From UBA1450 sp964452355 (GTDB lineage: Bacteria > Patescibacteriota > Microgenomatia > UBA1406 > GWC2-37-13), in NCBI GenBank assembly GCA_964452355.1, contig CAYVKV010000024.1:1-6035 (forward strand): 6,035 nt of DNA. The letters are read 5' to 3'. The notes beneath the pieces are model-generated. The model saw only the letters and a list, made by a program, of their open reading frames with translations, did no database searches and was not told the DNA's origin. A program made the translations under genes and the position numbers. Of the stretch, positions 1 to 5,296 are shown piece after piece (within the stretch, counting starts at the first letter, position 1; every line of letters begins with the position of its first letter).

Positions 1-25
1 ATGTTGTCCTACCAAGCTATTTCTG

Positions 26-52
26 ACAAAAACCAACCGTTTTTGTGACGGT
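26..52 (-). terminator. Possible weak terminator of the tRNA cluster
   Basis: Just downstream of tRNA-Arg on the minus strand lie two overlapping, mutually exclusive inverted repeats. One is an 8-bp perfect stem (ACAAAAAC 26-33 with GTTTTTGT 39-46, loop of 5). The other is a 5-bp stem (ACCGT 36-40 with ACGGT 48-52, loop of 7), followed in the transcript by TGGTTTTTG. The second has the order of a rho-independent terminator but is short, and its U-tract is interrupted. The position after the last tRNA is the main support. Alternatively the hairpins may only guide 3' processing of tRNA-Arg. Confidence 0.3.
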
Positions 53-62
53 ACTATTCATG

Positions 63-136
63 TGACCCTGGCGTGATTTGAACACGCAACCTACTCCTTA
101 GAAGGGAGTTGCTCTATCCAATTGAGCTACAGGATC
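63..136 (-). tRNA. tRNA-Arg (anticodon TCT)
   Basis: Decodes AGA arginine codons. Read on the minus strand, the acceptor stem GATCCTG pairs with CAGGGTC (one G-T pair). The D-stem is GCTC/GAGC, the anticodon stem ACTCC/GGAGT encloses the loop CTTCTAA with TCT at positions 34-36, and the T-stem GCGTG/CACGC encloses TTCAAAT. The discriminator base is A (position 63). The next bases are CAT, so the CCA end is not encoded and must be added by a nucleotidyltransferase. It is the last of three tRNAs in a row, 6 bases after tRNA-Thr. Confidence 0.96.
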
Positions 137-142
137 TTTGGG

Positions 143-214
143 AGCCGACTGTCGGATTTGAACCGACGACCCATGCTTTACAAAAGCATTGCTCTACCAC
201 TGAGCTAAGTCGGC
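143..214 (-). tRNA. tRNA-Thr (anticodon TGT)
   Basis: Decodes ACA and probably other ACN threonine codons. The minus-strand acceptor stem GCCGACT pairs perfectly with AGTCGGC. The D-stem is GCTC/GAGC, the anticodon stem ATGCT/AGCAT encloses TTTGTAA with TGT at 34-36, and the T-stem GTCGG/CCGAC encloses TTCAAAT. The discriminator is T, as in many bacterial tRNA-Thr. The bases after it read CCCAA, so a CCA tail is not properly placed and is likely added after transcription. It lies 9 bases after tRNA-Leu and 6 before tRNA-Arg, so the three are probably cut from one precursor. Confidence 0.96.
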
Positions 215-223
215 AAACCTAAG

Positions 224-306
224 TGCCGAGGGTGGGAGTCGAACCCACACACCCTTGCGGATACCAGATTTTAAGTCTGACGCGTCTGCCATTCCGCCAC
301 CCCGGC
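224..306 (-). tRNA. tRNA-Leu (anticodon TAA)
   Basis: Class II tRNA reading TTA leucine codons. On the minus strand the acceptor GCCGGGG pairs with CCTCGGC (one G-T). The anticodon stem TCAGA/TCTGG encloses the loop CTTAAAA with TAA at 34-36. A long variable arm (TATCC-GCAA-GGGTG) follows, as expected for leucine, and then the T-stem GTGGG/CCCAC with TTCGACT. At 83 bases it has the normal length for the class. The discriminator is A and no CCA is encoded. It is the first tRNA of the cluster, 45 bases after the end of ruvB, with its own extended -10 promoter at 346-354. Confidence 0.96.
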
Positions 307-345
307 TCATTCAATTAATTACTGCATCATTAAATCCAAAGGATC

Positions 346-354
346 ATTATATCA
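346..354 (-). promoter_or_regulatory. Extended -10 promoter for the tRNA cluster
   Basis: On the minus strand this reads TGATATAAT, a perfect extended -10 element (TG, one base, TATAAT). The predicted start is near 339, giving a leader of about 33 bases before tRNA-Leu. The hexamer 17 bases upstream (TAGATC) is a poor -35, which is acceptable for an extended -10 promoter. The TGA stop codon of ruvB (352-354) supplies the TG of the element, so the promoter overlaps the end of the gene. Read-through from ruvB is also possible because no terminator separates them. Confidence 0.6.
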
Positions 355-1341
355 AATCAGAGGCTGTTGATCTACATTTGGTTGCTTTATATTCAGATGC
401 TTACAACCCTTTGGGGTAACCACTCTTCCTCGAGGAGTCTTTTTAATAAATCCGATTCGAAGAAGATATGGCTCAATAAATTCTTCAATAGTTCGTCTAT
501 CTTCGGATAAAGCCGAAGCAATGGTCTCAACTCCAACGGGAGAATTTTGAAATTTTTCAGCAATTGCCCGAAGATACTGGATATCAAGATCTGAAAGTCC
601 AATTGCATCAATTTCAAGAAGTTTAAATAAACTATCGATAAGATTCTCATCAATCATCTCATACTTGTCAACCTCAAACATATCGCGAGCTCGTTTTAAG
701 ATACGATTTGCAATTCTCGGTGTTTTTCGAGATCGCTCAGCAATTTTTCGGACCGCGACTTCTGAAATTTTAATACCCATAATATTTGCAGATCGATTGA
801 TAATATGCTCCATTTCAAAATCCGTATAATAATCAAGACGAAGGAGAAGACCAAATCGATCCCGAAGGGGGGCGGAAAGAAGGGCAAGTTTTGTGGTTGC
901 CCCTACAATAGTAATTTTTGGGACGGGAAGCCGGACGGTACGAGCGGACGGTCCTTTTCCAATCACAATATCTAAGAAGTATTCTTCAATGACCGGGTAG
1001 AGCATTTCTTCGACCGGTTTTGGAAGGCGGTGAATTTCATCTATAAAGAGTACATCTTTATCTTTTAAATTGGTAAGAATTGCCGCGAGGTCTCCTGATT
1101 TAGTAATTGCAGCGCCTGACGTCACTCGTATCGTTCCTTTCAGTTCTTTCGCAATTATGTAAGATAAGGTTGTTTTGCCGATCCCTGGAGGTCCGTAGAA
1201 GAGAATATGCTCAGTCGCAACGCCTCGATTTTTAACTGCCTTCAGAAAAAGATTTAATGTTTTTACTACATTTCTTTGCCCTACATACGTGTCAAGCGTA
1301 TCTGGTCGAAGTTTCTGAAGATCGATTGCATCGTTACTCAT
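352..1341 (-). CDS. ruvB: Holliday junction branch-migration ATPase RuvB
   Basis: Hexameric AAA+ motor that encircles the DNA arms of a Holliday junction and, loaded by RuvA, drives branch migration in recombination and fork repair. At 329 residues it has close to the usual length. The Walker A motif GPPGIGKTT is at residues 50-58 and Walker B FIDEIHR at about 99-105. Sensor 1 GATT is at 147-150, the arginine-finger segment LRDRFG at 159-164, and sensor 2 TPRIANR at 207-213. A C-terminal winged-helix DNA-binding domain spans about 250-312, including GVETIASAL and the basic turn TPRGR. All key motifs are intact. The ATG at 1341 gives the usual short N-terminus before LRPDTLDTYVGQ. It begins 21 bases after ruvA, the classic ruvAB order. 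No ruvC is in the window. No Shine-Dalgarno is seen, but TATAAT lies 9 bases before the ATG. The stop is TGA. Confidence 0.98.
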   Translation of the reverse strand: MSNDAIDLQKLRPDTLDTYVGQRNVVKTLNLFLKAVKNRGVATEHILFYGPPGIGKTTLSYIIAKELKGTIRVTSGAAITKSGDLAAILTNLKDKDVLFIDEIHRLPKPVEEMLYPVIEEYFLDIVIGKGPSARTVRLPVPKITIVGATTKLALLSAPLRDRFGLLLRLDYYTDFEMEHIINRSANIMGIKISEVAVRKIAERSRKTPRIANRILKRARDMFEVDKYEMIDENLIDSLFKLLEIDAIGLSDLDIQYLRAIAEKFQNSPVGVETIASALSEDRRTIEEFIEPYLLRIGFIKKTPRGRVVTPKGCKHLNIKQPNVDQQPLI

Positions 1342-1350
1342 AGTAGGTAC

Positions 1351-1356
1351 ATTATA
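1351..1356 (-). promoter_or_regulatory. -10 element (TATAAT) just before ruvB
   Basis: A perfect TATAAT on the minus strand sits in the 21-base ruvA-ruvB gap, with 9 bases between it and the ruvB ATG. The expected start point is about 3 bases before the start codon, so such a transcript would be almost leaderless. No good -35 is present at 16-18 bases. The upstream dinucleotide TG directly abuts the hexamer and is not in the extended -10 spacing. It may be a weak internal promoter, or a chance AT-rich match with ruvB cotranscribed from ruvA. Confidence 0.35.
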
Positions 1357-1362
1357 CAGAAG

Positions 1363-1941
1363 TTACGACGAGCTCATGCGCTTTATACTGAGTTTTATTT
1401 TATCTTCAATTGATACTTCGGGCGATAGTTCAGACAAGATGTCTTGAGAAGTGCGTTTATCAAATCCGAGTGTGATAAGAGCATCAAGAACCGTTTGGTC
1501 ATCTGCTGAAAGGGGGAGTTCTTGTTCAAAAACAAATTCGGAATCAAACTTTTGTGAAAGCTCGAGCAATATTTTGAGTGCCGTTTTTTTTCCTAATCCT
1601 TTGATCTTTGAGAAAAAAACTCGATCGCTCTTTTTGACCGCTTGTATGATTTCATCAGGCTTTGCAACAGAAATGATATGAAACGCAGTTTTTGGCCCAA
1701 TTCCTGACACGCTAAGAAGGTATTCAAAGAGACGGTATTCTTTTTTGTCCTCAAAACCAAACAATTGCTGCGTATCTTCTCGAATATGATGGTAGGTATA
1801 TACTTCGATATCGATTGGAATTTGGATTGACTGGAGAAATCGATTCGTAAGAAATACTCGGTAATACACACCGGATGAAGTCTCAACGAGTCCAGCGTTC
1901 ATATCAACCTCCCCAAGAATTCCTTTTATCTTACCAATCAT
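1363..1941 (-). CDS. ruvA: Holliday junction DNA-binding protein RuvA
   Basis: Tetrameric scaffold that binds the four-way junction, holds it open in square-planar form and loads two RuvB rings. At 192 residues it is slightly shorter than the roughly 200-residue E. coli protein. An N-terminal OB-fold domain starts MIGKIKGILGEV (residues 1-64). The acidic pin that separates strands at the crossover is present as E55 and D56 in REDTQQLFGF, the same numbering as E. coli. Two helix-hairpin-helix motifs follow: SVSGIGPKTA (77-86) and KIKGLGKKTA (112-121). A flexible acidic linker leads to the C-terminal three-helix domain (about 147-190) that contacts RuvB. The start is fixed by the conserved MIG. 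It lies 35 bases after ppsA and 21 before ruvB. There is no Shine-Dalgarno; TATACT lies 7 bases before the ATG. The stop is TAA. Confidence 0.98.
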   Translation of the reverse strand: MIGKIKGILGEVDMNAGLVETSSGVYYRVFLTNRFLQSIQIPIDIEVYTYHHIREDTQQLFGFEDKKEYRLFEYLLSVSGIGPKTAFHIISVAKPDEIIQAVKKSDRVFFSKIKGLGKKTALKILLELSQKFDSEFVFEQELPLSADDQTVLDALITLGFDKRTSQDILSELSPEVSIEDKIKLSIKRMSSS

Positions 1942-1948
1942 GATAGAA

Positions 1949-1954
1949 AGTATA
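1949..1954 (-). promoter_or_regulatory. -10-like element (TATACT) just before ruvA
   Basis: TATACT matches the -10 consensus at 5 of 6 positions and lies in the 35-base ppsA-ruvA gap, with 7 bases between it and the ruvA ATG. The predicted start falls on or one base from the start codon. No convincing -35 or TG extension is seen. The same arrangement upstream of ppsA and ruvB is what makes it worth recording. It may instead be a chance match in AT-rich sequence, with ruvA read through from ppsA. Confidence 0.35.
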
Positions 1955-1976
1955 ACGTATGAAATATGACTCGATA

Positions 1977-4313
1977 CTACTTTTTATGAATTTTCTTCTC
2001 AATATCATGAATCAGGAGGCGTGTTCGATGAACTGCGTCGGGATTTACCGAAACCGATGTAATTCCTTTTCTGACCAATGTTTCAATAATTTCCGGATAA
2101 TCTGATGCTGCTTGTCCGCAGATTGAGCACGTGATACCTCTTCGAGTACAGGTATCGACAATATGTTCAAGGACCGATATGACGGCAGGATGTCGCTCGT
2201 CATACACATTGGCAACTTCATTACTGTCACGATCGACGCCAAGAAGCATCATCGTAAGATCGTTTGTACCGATCGAAACGCCATCAATGCCAAGATCAAT
2301 AAATTCCTCGAGCATGATAGCAGCGGCAGGAACCTCTACCATCATCCACAGTTTGAATCCTTTGTTGTGCAAAAGTCCATGATCACGAATAATATCGCGA
2401 ATTCGTACCATTTCCCAGGGAACGCGAACAAATGGGATCATCAGATGGAGATTTGAATACCCTTTATTCCAGATATTCTGAATTGCATCAAGTTCCATGG
2501 AAAAAACCTGGGGATCGGCAATATAACGCGCTGCACCGCGAAAACCAAGCATAGGATTTTCTTCTTTAGGTTCATACAATCTTCCTCCTTTTAGATTTCG
2601 ATATTCGTTTGTTTTAAAGTCTGTTGCTCGATACACAACCGGTCGGGGAGAAAAGGACTTTACAAATTTCTCAAGATTGTGGGTGAGCTTATTTACAAAG
2701 AGCTTTTCCTGTTTTTGTTTGATAAATTCTCTCGGATGGGTACCAATTTCGGCAATCATAAACTCAGCTCGAAGTAACCCTATCCCATCAACATCAAGTT
2801 TGGAAGTTTTATCCGCAATCTCAGGTTCTGCAAGATTTGCATATACTTTTGTAAGTGTTTTAATGTGTGTCTTATCTTCAATTTTGGCTTCAGCAATTTG
2901 ATCCTTTAATTTTTGGTCTAAAATACTCCCCTTGAATACCTCGCCGGTTGTTCCATTCACTGAGACAACCATGTCATTTTTAATTTTCTTTGTCGCATCT
3001 TCTGCTCCGACAACGGCAGGAATACCAAGTTCTCGAGATACAATTGCGGCATGAGACGTACGACCGCCTTTTTCAGTGACGATTGCTCCGGCTTTTTTCA
3101 TTGCAGGGACATAGTCGGGATTCGTTTGTGGTGCGACCAATATATCGCCTTGTTTGATCTTCGATATTTCCTTTGGAGAATGGATAATCACCGCGTGTCC
3201 TACGCCAATCCCCGGAGATGCGGGAGCGCCGGCGACAATAAGATCATGACCTTTTCCCGCCATGTGGTCGTCGGAGTTGACAATAGTCTCGACGGTTGTA
3301 ATGGGGCGTGATTGGACAATAAATACCCGTCCTTTTTCGATAGCCCACTCGATGTCTTGTGGAAAGTAGTAATGATTCTCAATATCTTTGACAAGAAGGG
3401 CAACTTCGCGAATTTCATTTTCAGTCAGTTTTTGCTGGCTTCCTACTTTTCTGTTTAACTTTACTTCTTTATTTCCGCGACCAGAACGAACAAATTTTAT
3501 ATTTTGATATGCGGTTTGTTTCTTTTCAATAACAATCGTTGATTTATCTACTTCATAATGATCCGGGGTCACCATGCCTTGTACAATATATTCTCCCAAA
3601 CCATATACCGCTTCAATGACAATCTTTGTTTTATCGTTTGTCACGGGATCAATACTAAAAGCGATGCCTGATTTGTCAGACTGAACCATGCGTTGCACCA
3701 CTGCCGCAAGACCAACCTTGAAATGATCAAAGCCCTTCGTTTGACGATAATATATGGCACGAGCGGTAAAGAGCGATGCCCAGCATTCCTTAACTTTTTT
3801 TAATAAATAGGTGTCTCCTTTTATGTTTAAGTACGTCTCCTGCTGACCGGCAAATGACGCATCGGGAAGATCTTCAGCAGTTGCGGATGACCGAACGGCA
3901 ACCGTTGGTTCGTCATATAAATTTTTCAGCTTATTGAAGGTGTGATGAAATATACTAAATCGTTTTGTAATGTATTCGTTCTCTTTGGCATTGAGCTCTT
4001 CATAATACTCGACAATTGAATGAGCAAGATTATGAGGTATCGGAGATTTTATGATCAAATCTCGAATATGCACCGATGCTTGCTCAATTTCAGATGAATT
4101 TTCATAATTAATGATTGAAAGAGTTTGTTTTATTTTTCCGAGTAAATTTGCTTCTTTTATAAACTGGAAATACGCATGTGACGTAACGATAAAACCGTAT
4201 GGGATAGGAAGATCAGCATTGGTCATTTCACCTAAATTTGCACCTTTCCCGCCAACAAGACCAACATCATCTTTTGACACTTCCTCAAACCATACAATCT
4301 TCTTATTTGTCAT
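1977..4313 (-). CDS. ppsA: Phosphoenolpyruvate synthase (pyruvate, water dikinase)
   Basis: Cytoplasmic enzyme that converts pyruvate, ATP and water to PEP, AMP and phosphate, the entry step of gluconeogenesis from pyruvate. At 778 residues it is close to the E. coli length of 792. The N-terminal ATP/pyruvate-binding domain (about 5-340) carries VGGKGANLGEM (20-30), VRSSATAEDLPDASFAGQQ (140-158) and IEWAIEKGRVFIVQSRP (321-337). The central swivelling domain has the phosphohistidine motif GGRTSHAAIVSRELGIPAVVG, with catalytic His at residue 421, the E. coli number. The C-terminal barrel has LLRAEFMI (513-520), MVEVPAA (658-664), the Mg/PEP site SIGTNDLTMMLLGVDRDS (680-697) and the catalytic Cys motif ICGQAASDYP with Cys732. 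A pyruvate-phosphate dikinase would be longer and has a different central motif context, so PpsA is preferred. The start at 4313 precedes the conserved WFEEV. The stop is TAG. It is divergent from the pilin gene and leads the leftward block. Confidence 0.97.
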   Translation of the reverse strand: MTNKKIVWFEEVSKDDVGLVGGKGANLGEMTNADLPIPYGFIVTSHAYFQFIKEANLLGKIKQTLSIINYENSSEIEQASVHIRDLIIKSPIPHNLAHSIVEYYEELNAKENEYITKRFSIFHHTFNKLKNLYDEPTVAVRSSATAEDLPDASFAGQQETYLNIKGDTYLLKKVKECWASLFTARAIYYRQTKGFDHFKVGLAAVVQRMVQSDKSGIAFSIDPVTNDKTKIVIEAVYGLGEYIVQGMVTPDHYEVDKSTIVIEKKQTAYQNIKFVRSGRGNKEVKLNRKVGSQQKLTENEIREVALLVKDIENHYYFPQDIEWAIEKGRVFIVQSRPITTVETIVNSDDHMAGKGHDLIVAGAPASPGIGVGHAVIIHSPKEISKIKQGDILVAPQTNPDYVPAMKKAGAIVTEKGGRTSHAAIVSRELGIPAVVGAEDATKKIKNDMVVSVNGTTGEVFKGSILDQKLKDQIAEAKIEDKTHIKTLTKVYANLAEPEIADKTSKLDVDGIGLLRAEFMIAEIGTHPREFIKQKQEKLFVNKLTHNLEKFVKSFSPRPVVYRATDFKTNEYRNLKGGRLYEPKEENPMLGFRGAARYIADPQVFSMELDAIQNIWNKGYSNLHLMIPFVRVPWEMVRIRDIIRDHGLLHNKGFKLWMMVEVPAAAIMLEEFIDLGIDGVSIGTNDLTMMLLGVDRDSNEVANVYDERHPAVISVLEHIVDTCTRRGITCSICGQAASDYPEIIETLVRKGITSVSVNPDAVHRTRLLIHDIEKKIHKK

Positions 4314-4321
4314 ATATATTC

Positions 4322-4351
4322 ATCATAAACGATACAATCAAAAAAGATCAA
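4322..4351 (-). promoter_or_regulatory. Promoter of ppsA
   Basis: On the minus strand the -35 TTGATC (4346-4351, 4 of 6) and the -10 TATGAT (4322-4327, 5 of 6) are separated by 18 bases. Eight bases separate the -10 from the ppsA ATG, so the transcript would begin about 2 bases before the start codon. There is no Shine-Dalgarno in GAATATAT before the ATG. The 12-bp palindrome at 4356-4367 lies immediately upstream of the -35, a usual place for a regulator. Confidence 0.5.
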
Positions 4352-4355
4352 TAGT

Positions 4356-4367
4356 AAATGTACATTT
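4356..4367. promoter_or_regulatory. 12-bp perfect palindrome between ppsA and the pilin gene
   Basis: AAATGTACATTT is a perfect 12-bp palindrome in the divergent intergenic region, 4 bases from the ppsA -35 and 32 bases upstream of the pilin ATG. A second, related perfect palindrome, ATGTATACAT, covers the pilin start codon at 4400-4409. Their shared ATGT...ACAT half-sites suggest a homodimeric regulator binding both, but no regulator gene is nearby and AT-rich DNA yields such palindromes by chance. Confidence 0.3.
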
Positions 4368-4399
4368 GGAATGAGATTTGTTACGATTATTGTGATTAT

Positions 4400-4409
4400 A
4401 TGTATACAT
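4400..4409. promoter_or_regulatory. 10-bp palindrome over the pilin start codon
   Basis: ATGTATACAT is a perfect palindrome that begins with the chosen pilin ATG. It shares half-sites with the palindrome at 4356-4367 (centre spacing about 43 bases). It could be a repressor site over the translation start or chance. The coding sense is MYT, which constrains only part of it. Confidence 0.2.
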
Positions 4410-4867
4410 CTTCTGAAAAGGCATTTACGCTCGTTGAAATTATTGTGGTGATTTCAATTATGACGCTTCTCATGACTTTTGGGTTTAGCTCTTATACAAA
4501 TGCTCAACGACGGGCCCGAGATACAAAAAGAGCTGCAGATATGAATGAGTTTATTAACGCTATTAACTTATTCCAGCTTAACGAAAGAAGAGGACCAATT
4601 GAAGATGATTTTTGTGAATCGAGTATTGGAAATGCAGGAGGAAGCTGTCCGGTAAATCCACCGCAACGTGGATGGGTGCACGGGGGAGTCTGGGATGATT
4701 TGGTAGGTGGTGGATATCTCAAAGAATTACCGATCGATCCCCTCAATAATCAAGGGTACTATTATTACTTTGAGCCAACTAATCCTGCTCCAAATTCAGG
4801 AGGTTATGTTCGCGTCCGTTTTGAGTCTCCAGATCAGTTTGCATTTTATTTTTGGTCAGCACCATAG
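4400..4867 (+). CDS. Type IV pilin / type II secretion pseudopilin (GspG-like)
   Basis: Membrane-inserted pilin precursor of 155 residues, processed by prepilin peptidase and assembled into a type IV pilus or pseudopilus. The class III signal is clear: a short leader MYTSSEKA, then FTLVEIIVVISIMTLL. Cleavage is expected after Ala8, giving a mature N-terminal Phe and the conserved Glu5 (residue 13); Ala at -1 in place of the more usual Gly is tolerated. The hydrophobic helix runs about 9-31, followed by the basic amphipathic stretch QRRARDTKRAADMNEF. The globular part contains Cys72 and Cys83, which could form a disulfide, and the GspG-type YLKELPIDPLNNQGYYYYF. An in-frame ATG at 4358 would add 14 residues before the leader; the 4400 start is preferred because prepilin leaders are short. 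No Shine-Dalgarno is close to it. No peptidase, ATPase or other pilus gene is in the window. The stop is TAG. Confidence 0.9.
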   Translation: MYTSSEKAFTLVEIIVVISIMTLLMTFGFSSYTNAQRRARDTKRAADMNEFINAINLFQLNERRGPIEDDFCESSIGNAGGSCPVNPPQRGWVHGGVWDDLVGGGYLKELPIDPLNNQGYYYYFEPTNPAPNSGGYVRVRFESPDQFAFYFWSAP

Positions 4868-4881
4868 GTATATTTATAGAT

Positions 4882-5064
4882 ATGAAAAGATTACTCATAC
4901 TTACTTCAATTTTAATAGTACTTATTGTGGTCACACTGATTTCACATCTGAATACCGGTGATCGCAAAGAAAAACAGGAAATTATAAAAAAAGGAAACAT
5001 TATCTACGTACCTGTAGGTATGGTCACCGATGGTGCTCCTCCCGGTATACCTGTCGGTCCTTGA
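4882..5064 (+). CDS. Small membrane-anchored protein of unknown function
   Basis: Predicted 60-residue protein; I do not recognise the family. It starts MKRLLILTSILIVLIVVTLI, a single hydrophobic segment (about 4-22) after two basic residues, which reads as a signal anchor. A charged linker follows (GDRKEKQEIIKKGN, about 26-39), then a short Gly/Pro-rich tail with VPVGMVTDGAPPGIPVGP, in which PVG occurs twice. No lipobox cysteine is present. The chosen ATG lies 14 bases after the pilin stop. An upstream in-frame ATG at 4852 would overlap the pilin end and add 10 residues before the basic start, which is less likely. No clear Shine-Dalgarno is seen. Position suggests cotranscription with the pilin gene and perhaps an envelope role, but that is a guess. 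Its TGA stop is embedded in the -35 of the first rRNA promoter. Confidence 0.55.
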   Translation: MKRLLILTSILIVLIVVTLISHLNTGDRKEKQEIIKKGNIIYVPVGMVTDGAPPGIPVGP

Positions 5065-5089
5065 CACTCCTCAAAATCTTTGATATTAT
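5061..5089 (+). promoter_or_regulatory. Promoter P1 of the tRNA-Ala/23S unit
   Basis: A perfect -35 TTGACA (5061-5066), a 17-base spacer, and -10 TATTAT (5084-5089, 5 of 6) make a strong sigma70-type promoter. The transcript would start near 5096 and carry the folded segment at 5124-5187. The TGA stop of the preceding small gene (5062-5064) lies inside the -35. Its strength and direction fit an rRNA promoter; an alternative is that it makes a short RNA from the folded segment alone. Confidence 0.7.
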
Positions 5090-5123
5090 ACAGTTTACGT
5101 ATTTGAAGAGAAATAATCTTTAC

Positions 5124-5187
5124 GGGCACTATTGGAAGCACTACCTGCTTTCCGAACAGCCTTCATAAGAAATAATAGTATGTGCCC
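5124..5187 (+). other. Folded leader RNA segment between the two rRNA promoters
   Basis: GGGCAC (5124-5129) pairs with GTGCCC (5182-5187). With a single bulged T (5181) the stem extends by four more pairs, one of them G-T, to about 10 bp. Directly stacked inside it is a second hairpin, GGAAGCA (5134-5140) with TGCTTTCC (5146-5153), loop CTACC and one bulged T. The remaining 23 bases (5154-5176) are single-stranded in this drawing. No U-tract follows, so it is not a terminator, and the -35 of P2 begins at the next base. I do not recognise it as a known riboswitch or small RNA. It may be a leader or processing structure of P1 transcripts. Confidence 0.35.
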
Positions 5188-5217
5188 TTGACATCAGGTA
5201 ATAGTCTCTATTACAAT
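5188..5217 (+). promoter_or_regulatory. Promoter P2 of the tRNA-Ala/23S unit
   Basis: A perfect -35 TTGACA (5188-5193) is followed after 18 bases by -10 TACAAT (5212-5217, 5 of 6). The predicted start is near 5224, about 73 bases before tRNA-Ala. With P1 about 127 bases upstream it forms the tandem promoter layout common for rRNA operons. It lies directly upstream of the boxB/boxA-like leader, which supports its assignment to rRNA. Confidence 0.7.
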
Positions 5218-5223
5218 TGGTAT

Positions 5224-5252
5224 CCGTCGAAAACAGTACGGTGCACTTTAAA
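5224..5252 (+). promoter_or_regulatory. boxB/boxA-like antitermination leader
   Basis: TGCACTTTAAA (5242-5252) matches the E. coli rrn boxA start TGCTCTTTAAC at 9 of 11 positions. It is preceded by a small hairpin, CCGT (5224-5227) with ACGG (5238-5241), whose loop includes GAAAA, in the boxB-then-boxA order of rRNA leaders. In known systems boxA RNA recruits NusB/NusE to stop premature termination in untranslated rRNA. The location between the promoter and tRNA-Ala fits; the match is by eye. Confidence 0.45.
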
Positions 5253-5264
5253 TTTTTATGTGGC

Positions 5265-5292
5265 TTGACCTATATTTTGCGATCTTGGTCAA
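5265..5292 (+). other. Hairpin just before tRNA-Ala
   Basis: TTGACC (5265-5270) pairs with GGTCAA (5287-5292) around a 16-base loop, ending 4 bases before tRNA-Ala. It may help present the tRNA 5' end for processing. TATATT in the loop (5271-5276) resembles a -10, but no usable -35 lies at the right distance, so I do not call a third promoter. Confidence 0.25.
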
Positions 5293-5296
5293 CTTT

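Noticed and set aside
1..25. Minus-strand AGCTTGGTAGGACAACAT resembles a tRNA D-arm
   Set aside because: The only pairing for GACA is TGTC 16 bases away, far too long a D-loop, and the remainder would lie outside the window. No cloverleaf can be supported.
1451..1681. Plus-strand frames opposite ruvA and ppsA
   Set aside because: They are shadows of well-supported genes on the other strand with no domains or start signals of their own.
4358..4399. Upstream ATG at 4358 as pilin start
   Set aside because: It would give a 22-residue leader with MYIWNEICYDYCDY, unlike the short leaders usual before FTLVE. The in-frame ATG at 4400 fits better, though 4358 cannot be excluded.
5010..5051. Cluster of short palindromes (ACCTGTAGGT, CACC-GAT-GGTG, GGTATACC) in the tail of the small gene
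   Set aside because: They are short, of different sequence and inside a repetitive Val/Gly/Pro coding tail, so chance and codon repetition explain them.
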